Origin: Euwallacea fornicatus
Taxonomy: Eukaryota; Arthropoda; Insecta; Coleoptera; Curculionidae
Assembly: GCF_040115645.1 (NCBI RefSeq)
Contig: NC_089553.1
Span: 3,534,001-3,598,000 of the forward strand
Direction of reading: 5' to 3'
Length of the DNA stretch: 64,000 nt
Below are positions 45,270-55,600 of the stretch, piece after piece. The notes beneath the pieces were generated by a model. That model was not told the DNA's origin and made no database searches. It saw only the letters and a program-made list of their open reading frames with translations. Both the position numbers and the translations under genes were made by a program. Each line of letters begins with the position of its first letter. Positions within the stretch are counted from its first letter, which is position 1.

Positions 45270-45930
45270 GGATATGTCTGATTGCTGAAACGTTACCATT
45301 AATCGCACGGTATTGCCGCCTATGCGAGGGAGTCCGAATTGTCAAACGGACTTCGGGGTCCCACTGATTTTTGAAAAAATTTTCTTTGGTCACTCTCGAT
45401 GTTACTCACGGCTTTTTTTGGGTTTGTTACGAGTCGCTTCTGATGAACAACGTTCCAGCCATGGGGGCACCGAAACGATCGCCCAGGCGAGTGAAAAACC
45501 AATGACGAAGCCCAGGCCCGTGCGGGTAGCAAAAAGTCAGGACAAAGAAAGATGGAGGCCGAAGGCCCCCCTCGTTTAAAATTTCTAACACGTCGCACGC
45601 TCTCTGATTGCGACATTACGTGCGATCGAATATGAATTTTCCATGTTCCTTTTAATTTATATGAGTTTAATTTCGCAACGTGGTGGAATCTTCGAATCCG
45701 TAACGAAAATCATACGACCGACGAACCAGCAAAAGCGACTCGAAGGCGCCGGTGTTTCTCCTAGACACGGACCGAACGTAACGTGGGAGGGGGGGCCGGG
45801 GGCCCCCCAAACATGCCTTAAACCAGCACTTTCCATCAAACTTTTCACACATTGGTTGGATTTTTTGCGGACAAAGCGTCTCATTGGGGACCTACTTTTG
45901 CGTGGCCCGACTTTAGTGGGACTCGTTGAG
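45270..45930. other. Locally GC- and CpG-rich block without recognised gene
   Basis: Frames of 75-98 codons overlap on both strands, as expected from base composition. The plus-strand products are short and Pro/Arg-rich with no domain. A G/C hairpin-like run lies near 45788-45810. Confidence 0.35.
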
Positions 45931-47279
45931 TAATTTGTCGGTTATTGCAAATTGGGACTGAGCTTAATTGCGAATGCGAAATGTGTACTCGAAAGCGAGA
46001 ACACGCAACGCAACGATGGAAACCTTGTATCGATTTTATTGTTTACTAAATTATTCTGTAAATGGCTATTTTGGCCGTTCGATTTTCTCTACACGAGTTT
46101 TTGTTTGGCTTTCACTTAAATGTTATGTCAATTTATTTGTGTCTGGGGATGTGTAGCATGCGAGCTTAACGAGTAACGAACCAGAAGCCAGCAATATCTT
46201 AACTAAAACCATGTATACTTTACAACCGTCAACAACTCTTTTGCTTGGTGCTTATCAGCGTCAAAAACAGGAATCTTACACTGACCGTGAGTGGACAGAG
46301 TGATACCCAGAAGAGATGTTAATTAATATTAAGATAGTATTTTATGTATTTTAACGGGCGCACACGTCTGTCGAAAATTAAAATACTCGCCGCGGACAAA
46401 GGAACCTTTGACTGAGAGAACCCTCGCGGGCACCTCTGTAGATGATGTTTAATCGGTGAAAAAACCGACACTTTAAGGTGCCACTTTAGAAACGTAATAA
46501 CTATAATTACCGGCCTTTTTTTCTCCAAGCTATAGAATGGTCTTGTAATTACGACTCAACCTGAACCAACTTGAAATAATATAGCGCTATTGGATTTCAA
46601 TGAACTGTCAAATTAGGCGCGATGTTAAGGAGGATTAATATGTCCTATTATCTAGGTGGTCTCATTTGATGCTCACCACGAGGTTTTGACTTGATCGTTT
46701 TTAGTCGAAGCTAATGGAAATCGTTTGTCGTTGATTGAGGGGCGCAATGAGGTGGGGTGAGGTGCGCTTTCCCGCAGTGCCTCCCCGTCAATTGTCGACA
46801 TGGAAAATGTCAATTTCGGTCCAAAATCTAAATCAAATCTCGCATGTCCAGTCTACCCATGAATTTTTACGTTTTTTGATTTTGTACGAGTTGCACGCCT
46901 CGCATAGGAGTAGTAGCACCCCGTTCTCAATTGAAACCGACTGAGAATGGCATGTATACCATACAGGCTCCGTCACATACACGGAGCAATGGCGATAACT
47001 TTTTTAGTAATTCTTCCGTCAAAGTAAAAGCTACCGGGCTAACTTGTGGCCAGCCTAACAGGCCAACGAAGTCCAACTTCGGTTTTTCAAACATCCTCCA
47101 TTTCCGACTTCTTTTATGGAATCTACACTTATTTGCACGTACGGACATGTCAAACTTGTCAGAAAAGAAAAATTTGTAAAAAAAAATTTCGTTATTTTAT
47201 AAAAAAAAAAAAAATAAAATTCAGTCAGGAAAGCAAAATAACAAATTATTGCTCACATGAATTAGTTGTTATTTAACCT
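45931..47279. other. No recognised gene
   Basis: AT-rich. Open frames at 46927-47179 on both strands lie close to the transposase fragment but do not match it. An A-rich tract lies at 47202-47215. Confidence 0.35.
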
Positions 47280-47588
47280 TCAAAGCATTTGCTCGAAATG
47301 TCTTCCGTCGTTAGTCAAACATAGTGCTGTTCTTTGCATGAATGATCTTTTCGCCTGAACATACGTGCCTTGCTTGATCCATTGCACACCGACAATGCGA
47401 GCACTCAAGTTATCTACGTTATTTGGCCGATCCGTATAAACTTGCTCTTTTAAATGCGCCCAAAGGTAAAAGTCGCAGTGATTTAAATCAGGTGGTCGGG
47501 CTGGCCACTCTATTTCACCAAGTAAAATATTGATACTGCTTTTTTTGAAATAAAAAATTGGAATTTCTGGAATGCCATTTGCTTGATA
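47280..47588 (-). pseudogene. DUF4817-type transposase C-terminus, frame still open
   Basis: An open minus-strand frame of about 100 codons with no ATG, hence easily overlooked. It runs from a stop near 47590 to TGA at 47280-47282. It reads GEIEWPARPPDLNHCDFYLWAHLKEQVY, with the third catalytic aspartate in HCDFYLW, then PNNVDNLSARI. The diagnostic end is TALCLTNDGRHFEQML. There are no frameshifts over the whole C-terminal domain, making it the least decayed piece of this group in the window. The first two catalytic residues and the DNA-binding domain are absent. A short inverted match (about 47214-47245 with 47607-47640) may be residual TIR. Confidence 0.8.
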
Positions 47589-48169
47589 TTAAAAACATTC
47601 ACGGGGTGTTTTCGTTATTTTGCTCTTCTCATTCAATTTAACTTGTTTAATAAAATAAGGAAAGTAATGTTTTTCTCGAAATATTTCTCATCTGTACCCA
47701 ATAAAATTTGATATGTCTGTATGGGAAAATAAGTCTAGATTTCGTTAAACAAGTTGCGAAATGGCGGGTCGCATTCGAAAACCAAAAATTGGACTTCGCC
47801 GAATTGTTGTGAACCAATAACATCCAAAGTCATCAAAACTGACAATTTTTGCTTGAAACATTTTTCATAATTTTTTTAAAAATTATTATCTATTATTCCA
47901 TATACCTAGTGTCCCGTTAACTTTGTCGCAAAGCGATATTTTGCCTATGGATAGGGATCCTCGAAAATGTTTTGGAAACGTACTTTTGGGTTTAATGAAG
48001 CGCACTATGCACTGGTCTCACTACTTCCGGTCACACCGGAAGTCAATGTGAACTTCCTTATTTCCAATGGAACACCCTGCATATTTACATATATTTAGAC
48101 TTCACGCATTAAAGGAGTCAAATAATAGCTAGATTTCCCTGTTCTCAAACCTTATGCTTAAATACCGTA
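47589..48169. other. No recognised gene
   Basis: Contains CACGGGGTGTTTTCGTTATTTTG near 47602, similar to transposon termini, and a TAGTGTCCCGTTAAC / AATGGAACACCCTGCAT pair at 47910 and 48066 that could mark a small MITE of about 170 bp. The pairing is too short to call. Confidence 0.3.
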
Positions 48170-48615
48170 TGCGATTTCCGATCGTGTAGACCTCCGAAGT
48201 ACACTTGTAATTTCGTTCACATTCTCCTAATACTACGTAGTAACATGTCCATGCACTACGATAATGCACCGTCTCACACTGCATTGGTTCTCCGAGGAAA
48301 TTTTGCCAAAAGCTCGACTCATATCGTGCCACAACCACCATATTCGCCTGATTTAGTACCGTTCGACTTCTGGTTGTTCAACAAGCTTAAAAGACCGCCG
48401 AGAGCACCGTTTCGACTCCATTGGGGAGATAAAAGCAAAATCGAAGAAAGTATCGAAGATCATCCCGGAAAAAGAATTCTTGGGTTATTTCTAGGATTTA
48501 AAAAAAAGATGGCATAAATGCATTGTCATGAACGGGAAGTGCTTTCGAAGCAAAAATATTTATTTAAAAGAATAAATAAGACTTAATTTTATAAATAAAT
48601 TCACCTTATTTTTTG
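48170..48615 (+). pseudogene. Mariner transposase 3' relic MarB-2
   Basis: The plus strand from 48245 reads MHYDNAPSHTALVLRGNFAKSSTHIV, with the second catalytic aspartate in HYDN. It continues PQPPYSPDLVPFDFWLFNKLKRPPRAPF with the third aspartate in PFDF, then SKIEESIEDHPGKRI and a frame change to a D-x-K-K-R-W-H-K-C-I-like end at about 48505-48530. The order and wording match MarB-1. After the stop, TTATTTTTTGATCACTGTAG at 48606-48625 looks like the mariner right terminal repeat. The N-terminal half is absent. Confidence 0.85.
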
Positions 48616-48927
48616 ATCACTGTAGTACTTCCTGATCATTCCTATCAATGCCCCTGATGCTGATTAACACAGATTGGTGGCATCATTGTTGCCTACGATG
48701 AAATTTGCTTGCTATCTTCTTGAAAAATCGGTCAAATGCTCCCATATTGAAATAGTCAGAAAATATCATAGAATTCCTCACGGACCCAAGGATTATCAAA
48801 TATTATCTATCTAAGCAGTTTCTATAAAATTTCAGAAAATCTGATATTTCGGTGTAGTTTCAGATTTTTGACAATTCGTTCTCCAAGCTTTAGATTCACA
48901 GTTGTTCAAAATTTTTTGCGATATTTA

Positions 48928-49124
48928 GGCCAAGTTGTCGAATCACGGCTTAAGCTTGGTTCCCTTAAACCTGGCCCTCGTATATTACGAATGCACATAA
49001 TAAGGAATTTGTTTATGTCATATTGCTGTTATTGTACCAGCAATGCACTTCTCATGGGCACCAAAATTTACGAGAATCAGGTTTAAGTGAACCAAGCTTA
49101 TGGCCTGAGCTTATTCGACCCAGA
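48928..49124. mobile_element. MITE, copy 1 (about 195 bp)
   Basis: Ends are inverted repeats of about 60 bp: left GGCCAAGTTGTCGAATCACG then GCTTAAGCTTGGTT and TTAAACCTGG; right, read inverted, CTGGGTCGAATAAGCTC then AAGCTTGGTTCACTTAAACCTG. The interior includes ATTATGTGCAT-type sequence and CAGCAATGCACTTCTCAT. A second copy in opposite orientation lies at 59276-59467. There is no coding capacity, so it must have been moved by an enzyme from elsewhere. Confidence 0.82.
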
Positions 49125-49479
49125 TTTAAAAGCTGGGCCTAATTTGACTATCATATATTAAAGGCATAATGATTTTTTCATATAATATTCAATGACAGAA
49201 ATCGACCATTGTACAGTGTTTGGACGGCCTGTGTATCACTGGATTTTTTTTTCCGTTTTTGAAATTTGGATTCGTAGAAAGGGATGCATTTTTTAGATTT
49301 TTAATCTATTTTACAATAAAGTAAGCCCTGAAAATGTTGGACCATCTACTTCTTCAACGGAGTATCATTTGATCACTCTAGGGCTGTCCTCAATGACGCG
49401 AGATTATATAGCCATTTTGGATAAGGCATCTTAGTAGACCATTTATACCTTTGTCACCGTAACCAAGAGGTAAATGCTC
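49125..49479. other. No recognised gene
   Basis: AT-rich linker between the MITE and the next long-TIR element. Confidence 0.4.
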
Positions 49480-50420
49480 TGTGTTACATAAACGTACATA
49501 AATATATGTACGTCTGAGATCAAAAGGCCCGCATAAATTCGTTAAAAATCGAAGAAAATATTTTTCATGAAAATGTCGCAACACGTCAAATATTGTTTTT
49601 AGTTGCACATTTTTTGACGTAACTGACGTGTATACAGGGTTACTCATGTAGTAGATAAATGTTAATTTTAACTTTTTTCTTCTTGAACTCCATGTACGTT
49701 ATGACATTTTTAAGTTTTTTGAAAAAATCCGAACAAAATCCATGTAATTTACCTATATACTGATAACACAATCGATGGACTGCATGAAGGGGGCAATCAG
49801 TGTGGCCTGCTAGATCGCCGGACCTCACCCCTATCGACCTTTTTTATTGAGTTACATGAAACACAGGTTGGGTTTAACTATACCTAACAACATGGGAGAG
49901 TTAAAAAATAGCATTGCTGAAGAAGCTTAACAAATACCTCCTCAGGCGATAAGAAGCATTCTTGAGGAATTTGAATTGCGGCTTGCCCTTCCTCAGCAAG
50001 TTAACGGAACATAGTTCGAATATTTAATACGTTAAAACGTAGTAATCTTTATTGTTTCTTTTTAAGTGTTAATAATTCTATCGTTATTTTTATTTTTTGT
50101 AAAGTTTTTCGAAGGTCGTTGAATCGAATCATGGGGATGCCACATGAAATATATTCAGAATTTCTCAAGAAACTCAAAAATATCGTAATGTACACGAGTT
50201 CCACTAGGAAAAAAACTACGTTCGTCTACTACGTGGGTGATCTTGTACGCATGTGCGTTAGGTCAAAAAACACCGAAGTAAAAACGATAACTGATGTGTT
50301 CCAGCAAATCTCAAAAAAAATATTTCCTTCAATTTTCAACGAATTTATGGGTGACTTTTCGTCCTCTACGAGTAAAAATATTAGCAGCAACCCAACAAAA
50401 AAGCTTCATTGGGATTTTTC
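49480..50420 (+). mobile_element. Long-TIR DUF4817-type element, internally deleted
   Basis: Arms of about 240 bp: 49505-49745 against the inverse of 50110-50375. Shared landmarks are ATAAATTCGTT-AAAAT, TTGACGTAAC/TTGACCTAAC, CATGTAGTAGA/CACGTAGTAGA and CATGTACGTTA/CGTGTACATTA. Between the arms only about 360 bp remain, holding the transposase C-terminus. A sibling element at 54.86-55.60 kb shares both arms and core. Confidence 0.82.
49750..50020 (+). pseudogene. DUF4817-type transposase C-terminal fragment
   Basis: The plus strand at 49795-49850 reads Q-S-V-W-P-A-R-S-P-D-L-T-P-I-D-L-F-Y, with the third catalytic aspartate in PID. A stop follows, then tail pieces: L-T-T-W-E-S, A-L-L-K-K-L-N-K-Y, R-R-x-E-A-F-L-R-N-L-N and C-G-L-P-F. 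All upstream domains are deleted. Confidence 0.75.
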
Positions 50421-51782
50421 ATTCGATCCAAACTTGCCTGAAAAAAGCAGCTTATAATCAACATATTCCATTAGCTGATGTACGCTTACCTCCATATGGA
50501 TAATCACGATTCTAAAAAATCGTGTTTGCTTCTTTGCTTTTATTTAAAATCAATTTATTTAATTGCAACGCATTAAGCATTTAACAAGCCTATGCGCTTT
50601 ATTTAAATGTGGAAAATGCCGCATTGGACATAGGCGCAGCAGCCCGGTAAACTTGAAAAAAAAAAAACGAAATTACCTGAAACCGTTATATAAACATTGG
50701 GTACATAGCAAAATAGTACCAACCACTTCCAATTTATTCAAGTGCGCATTTTATCGCCGAATGCCGTTGCATGTTATCATAAAACATAGTTAAACGTTGT
50801 ACGTCTACGCCCCTGCTTATTTGTCCAATTGTCAGTTCACACTGGTCACAGGAAATAAGTTATCAGGACATCTCGATCGGTTTATCTATCCTCAGGTTGT
50901 ATGATATTACGATTAGTTTAGCAATCTGGTTGATCTGCATAATTTTCGATTACCCGAGATAAGATGAGCTTAATTTGAATAACTTGGTAGTTAACAGTCG
51001 ATGTCTTAGCCCATTCGGCTGATTGTATCAAATGGGCCGGACATTTTTCATTTGGTGTTGGGTGGTCACCCACGGAGGTGCGTATTTTCTTTTAAAAATT
51101 TCGAATTTTTGACACGGCCCTTGTAGCTGCGGTCTTGTGTGCGTGGTGTAAGATGTAATTTTCCATAATAGAATAAAGAAGCATTTATATGCAAATACAC
51201 TCATACATTATTCAAATTACTTGTACTCGACTTTGTTATGACGTTATTTTATTACAGGCATAATAAAAAGAATCGAAATCGAAAACAGCTCGTGCGCGAT
51301 CCGATTAGATCAATTTCTAGAATCAACGAGTGTGATTGATTTTTAAATTTCATTTCCGAAAGGCGATTACGTTCTCAGCGTGGGGCCGCTACCCGATCGA
51401 AAGTTTATTTATAATTCATTTTTTATTTTTTTAAGGACACGTAGCAAATCAGTTGTGTATGTTTATAATAACTAATAACTAACGAGCCACCCACGGAACG
51501 TTAGTCTCGGAGGCCGATGCAGGATAAACCACCAAAAGAGACCCGCAAAGGTCGGATTGCTCTGCGAACTTTCCAGATTTTGATCCCATCGCATTTGCGC
51601 GCGTCTCCTTCCGATCAGAAGTAAAACTAGCAATGACGTCAAAGTGACGTATGAGAACCGTCTAGCGGCGCGCATTGTCGACGTTGATACGTCACTTAAA
51701 CGTCATAACCGCAACATATTTCCCTTTGTAGATTCAAGAATTTAGCCCTCGGGCACAGCACTTGGCTAAAATTACCACCTAC
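50421..51782. other. No recognised gene
   Basis: Short frames near 50563-50793 and 51472-51675 lack domains. No repeats noticed apart from short A and T runs. Confidence 0.35.
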
Positions 51783-52972
51783 AGGATGTCCGGGTTCTTT
51801 GTAGCAGGGTTTTAGTCACGTATTCTGCGCGCAGAAATCACATTAGTTTGCTATATAAAATATATTCGATGAAGGGTTCGTTAAGCAACTACAAGGGGTC
51901 GAAGTTTTACGTTTTTTTAAACGTACTTATTACAGCTCTCAAAGTTTTTGAGATATTTAGCTCAAATTTTGGGCATAAGTTACTCTTCGGGGTCTGCGTG
52001 ATTAAATAATAGCGAATGATCGCGACAACCTGAAGGACGGGATTTTTTGGGGCTACGGCCCATTTCATCGTTCAAGACTTTTTTGTGGTGCATCCCATAG
52101 TGTTTCATTTTGGAAATTTAATTTGCCCGTTCAATTTAGGAACTTTTGTGTTTTTTTACCGTTTCTCGGTTATCTGCAAAATGGTAAAGTAATGCATGCT
52201 ACTTTTTCAACGATTGCGTTTCAGGGGGGGGGGGGGGTTCGTTGGGTTCTGACATTTCTGCCATTCTGCTGACATTTTATTTTCGGACACATTACTACGG
52301 TGTAAATCCGAGCGAGGATTTATTTATTGACGATCTAGTAGTAAAGCAGATTTTTAACGGAAGAGAAATAAAAATAGTAGAAGACAGGAGGACGAAAATA
52401 ACTTCGAATACAGAACGAATTGAGGAGTAACAATTTATTCGATAAAAAAATCATTTAAATCAACATAAAATAATTTCTGCTGCAGGAATTGTTCGAAATG
52501 ACCGCCATTTCGTTCTACACACCAATTAGAACGTCGCCATAAAGACCGCCAAACATCCTTCAAAATCGGAGCAGTTATTCCAAGAATGGAACACCTCATT
52601 CGCCTTGGGCCTAAGTTCTTCTCGAGAGTTTACAGGACTAGCGGGCAGATTTTCCTTCACAAACCTCCAAACTTAAAAATCTCGAAGTGTTAGATCGGGC
52701 GATCGAGGAGGCCAAGCAACTCATCTCCCACAACCTCCTCATTTCTGTGGACAGTGTGCATTCAGCCGATTCCTTGCCAATACAGTGTGATGGGAAGGCC
52801 ACCTGTTTAATTGAATTGTTAACGTATGCTCAAAATTTGAGTTAAATATCTCGAAAACTTTGGGAGCTACAAACAAATAAAAGGAAACAACTATAACACT
52901 TGTACGCCTTGTATTTCCTTATTAATGTTATTTTTACGTGTCGGATGCGTGGTTAAAGTCCTGCACCCTGTA
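51783..52972 (-). mobile_element. Long-TIR DUF4817-type element
   Basis: The left end ACAGGATGTCCGGGTTCTTT at 51783 pairs loosely with the right end GTCCTGCACCCTGTAT near 52955-52972. A well-matched inner arm lies at about 51933-51990 (AGCTCTCAAAGTTTTTGAGATATTTAGCTCAAATTTTG in pieces) against the inverse at 52825-52875. The length is about 1.19 kb with one minus-strand transposase relic. A partial sibling lies at 44870-45256. A 15-base G run at 52224-52238 sits inside. Confidence 0.78.
52445..52760 (-). pseudogene. DUF4817-type transposase C-terminal relic
   Basis: The minus strand from about 52725 reads V-A-W-P-P-R-S-P-D-L-T-L-R-D-F, with the third aspartate in LRDF, then after a stop V-W-R-F-V-K-E-N-L-P-A and SPVNSREELRPRRMRCSILG. 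It ends VWRSLWRRSNWCVERNGGHFEQFL at about 52470-52540, the hallmark terminus of this group. Only one stop interrupts the C-terminal domain. The second site and N-terminus are lost. Confidence 0.85.
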
Positions 52973-54364
52973 TCGTTTATTTGACTTCCCGGTGAATTCT
53001 ACCCTGGTGTCTTGGACAGCGTTTCCCTACATTCAACTCTCCTTGCCACGCCGAAACTCGTTCCAGATCAGAACGGCAATCCACGCCTCAACGTTAAACT
53101 GTCTGATTCACATTCCGTTGGACTCGTACCAAAAATGGAAAAATGGTTAAACCAGAGATGAAACCAGATCTTAATGGAACGCTGCCCGTGGACGACAGGA
53201 AGAATTTATAAGGTGTTAACACAATCAATTTATATCGAAAGCAAATATAGGAAAGCAACGCAAACATTTACTTATAACGGGAATAAATCTAAGACTGTTC
53301 CCACATTAATATCGCAATTTATCGATGTGCGGACTTGTTTTGCTAATACCGGAGCTCCGATCTGAACTTCTAATGCGTATGGCCAGGTGTCGGGAATGTC
53401 CGAGAATTTATGGTGGTAATTTCTCTATCTAGGAAGTACCGCCATTTGCGTGGCTTAAGATCATGTTAATTTCAGTATCGAGATTCTCATGTGATCGTTT
53501 TAGTTGCCCGCTTGACGTGAAGTTTACGCAAAATGGCAAAATTCGCTTCCAACGCTTGGAAATATGCTTCTGCTCGTTGAAAGTGTGGAATGGCATCAGC
53601 GATATACCATTAAGGTGGCCATTCCCTTCAATTACAGTTTTCAATTCTAAACCCGTTGAGTTTTCGCTAACGAGCCATAAATTATGCCATATTCAAAGTT
53701 CAGGTAGAGTGGAAGTGAATAAAAGTTTAATTTAAACATTACATACCATTGGTTGCAAAATGGGTGCAGCGTCGTGCTTAGATGCAGAGTGTCATTGGTC
53801 TAAAATGTCTCAAGTGAGAGAAAGAAATAAGCTACTCCTAAATAACGTGGAATTATTTAGCAATTTCTGTTTTTTACGGAATTTTTCTCGGACGGCTATG
53901 GTGTATACGAGGTGTCCCGTTTAAGGCCGTGTCGAAGGTTACTCAAGAATGGTACGTTGCATGGAGTAAAGTTTCAAATAAAAGTTGTCCGGTAAAGAGG
54001 GGAAGGTGTCATGAAAGTGGTGAATTTCAGCCGAAACTTAATTTAAAGGTCATTTCAAGGGCAACTTTTTTTCCAAATAACAAAACCGAATTTTTTCACA
54101 GATTCTTGTGAACTTTCAAAAAATCATTTTCAAAAAACATCTTTTAATCGAACAAGTTTCCATTAGACGTTTTGCTACAAAGCAATCTTTGATTTTGTTC
54201 AATTTTTGAGACAGTAGAAATTACTGAATTTTTTTTTTCTAAAAAAGCTTTGCAATGCATATTTTGTTTAGAACTCAAAACAATCCGTCTTTGTTTGTCC
54301 AATTAAAAAACTTGATTCGGCCTTCAAAATCAGTTCCATGGAATTACTGGTGTAAAAAAATGTG
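52973..54364. other. No recognised gene; one transposon-end-like site
   Basis: A plus-strand frame at 53463-53735 follows a TTAATTTCAG acceptor-like sequence and stays open for about 85 codons, but I cannot assign it. TACGAGGTGTCCCGTTTAAG at 53907 resembles a long-TIR terminus and could be the 3' end of the element whose N-terminal domain lies at 54.4-54.7 kb. Confidence 0.3.
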
Positions 54365-54665
54365 GTACGGATGGTACTTATTCACCTTCAAAATTCTTCA
54401 TATTTCTAACGCAGCGGAAATTTGAAAACTTGCATGGGGAACGAAGGCAACAAGGACTGCTATTTGCTTGTCTTCATGCATTACACCTCGGGAGCGATCG
54501 ATTTTTTTGAAATTTTTAAAAGACACTGTTGAAAGAGTTCCAACAGGAAATTCTTTCATCTCGAAATCGTTCAGCATGCTCCATTAACGTTTCTTCCAGC
54601 CTCCGCATAAATAAAAGCCATTTTTAGTTTTTCATCCAAAGTGCAGCGATTCATGTCAACTATTG
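54365..54665 (-). pseudogene. DUF4817-type transposase N-terminal domain
   Basis: The minus strand from an ATG near 54656 reads MNRCTLDEKLKMAFIYAEAG then RNVNGAC and a stop. This is the DUF4817-like opening, with hydrophobic core M-A-F-I-Y followed by G-R-N-x-N-G-A. Downstream, in another frame, come EDKQIAVLVAFVPHASFQIS and the end R-I-L-K-V-N-K-Y-H-P, the characteristic close of the second HTH. It is the complement of the other fragments here, which nearly all retain C-termini. The catalytic part is not found to the left, so the copy is truncated. Confidence 0.75.
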
Positions 54666-54859
54666 AATCTTCAAATGATTTTTATGTGAAATTTTTCAAA
54701 AAAGAATAATTTCACATAAAACAATTAAATTGATTGTCTAAAGAGGCATATCGAATTCCTGTAGGTCTTGTTATAAGGTAGATTCTAACAATAGGAAATT
54801 TAAGAAACTATCTATATTATTCCAGACCCTGTAAACAGGGTTGTTATTTTATTACATAT

Positions 54860-55600
54860 TGTTGTATTTGTTCGTTTTCTAGGTAACGGACATGTATATA
54901 GGGGTAGTAGTAGAAAATGCACTTTTTTCATTTTTTTTCCTATAGAACTCATGTATTTTATAATATATTTTTTTATTTTTTGGTAAATTCTGGACATAAA
55001 ACGTGTAATATATCCATGAGTAGGTGCAACAGTTTTCGAAAAAAATACAAAAAATACTAACTTAACCTACTACAATCTAATCTATTAACGTTCAAACTGT
55101 GCCTCGTTGACTTCCGGACAGTAGGCAAGTCGCAATGCAAATTCCTTAAGACCTATTCTTATGATTTCAGGAGGTATTCGTAAAGCCTCTTGAGCGATTT
55201 TACATTTTAACTCGTTTATATTGTGGGGCTTTAAGCATATGTTTTAGATAACCTCATGAGAAAAAGTCCATAGGGGTGAGGACCGGCGATCTAGCTGGCC
55301 ACTCGAATTGAAAATATTTCTGTAACTATTGAGTTTAGACAGGAGTTTCTTGGGTGAAATATGTTCAGAATTTTTCAAAGAACTCGAGAACGTTACAATG
55401 TACATGGGATTCCATAAGAGAGAAAATGAAAAAGTGCAGTTATCTGCTCCATGCATAATTGCAAAAATGCACAACTAAAAACGATTTTTGGTGTGTTCCA
55501 CCGTCTTCACGAGAAATGTTTCCTTCATTTTGTAACGGATTTGTGCGGGCCTTTTGGTCCTTTATGTATGAAATACAATTTACATGTGTCCTATTCAGGG
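54860..55600 (-). mobile_element. Long-TIR DUF4817-type element, internally deleted (sibling of 49.5 kb)
   Basis: The left arm, 54870-55010 (GTAGTAG, AAATGCACTTTTTTCATTTT, CTCATGTA), matches the inverse of 55350-55480. The right arm continues outward to about 55590 with sequence homologous to the outer arm of the 49.5 kb element (GGCCCGCA, GTTTTTAGTTG). On the minus strand at about 55270-55310 lies S-W-P-A-R-S-P-V-L-T-P-M-D-F-F, the third catalytic block with aspartate in PMDFF. C-terminal helix remnants follow at 55090-55230. Confidence 0.78.
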
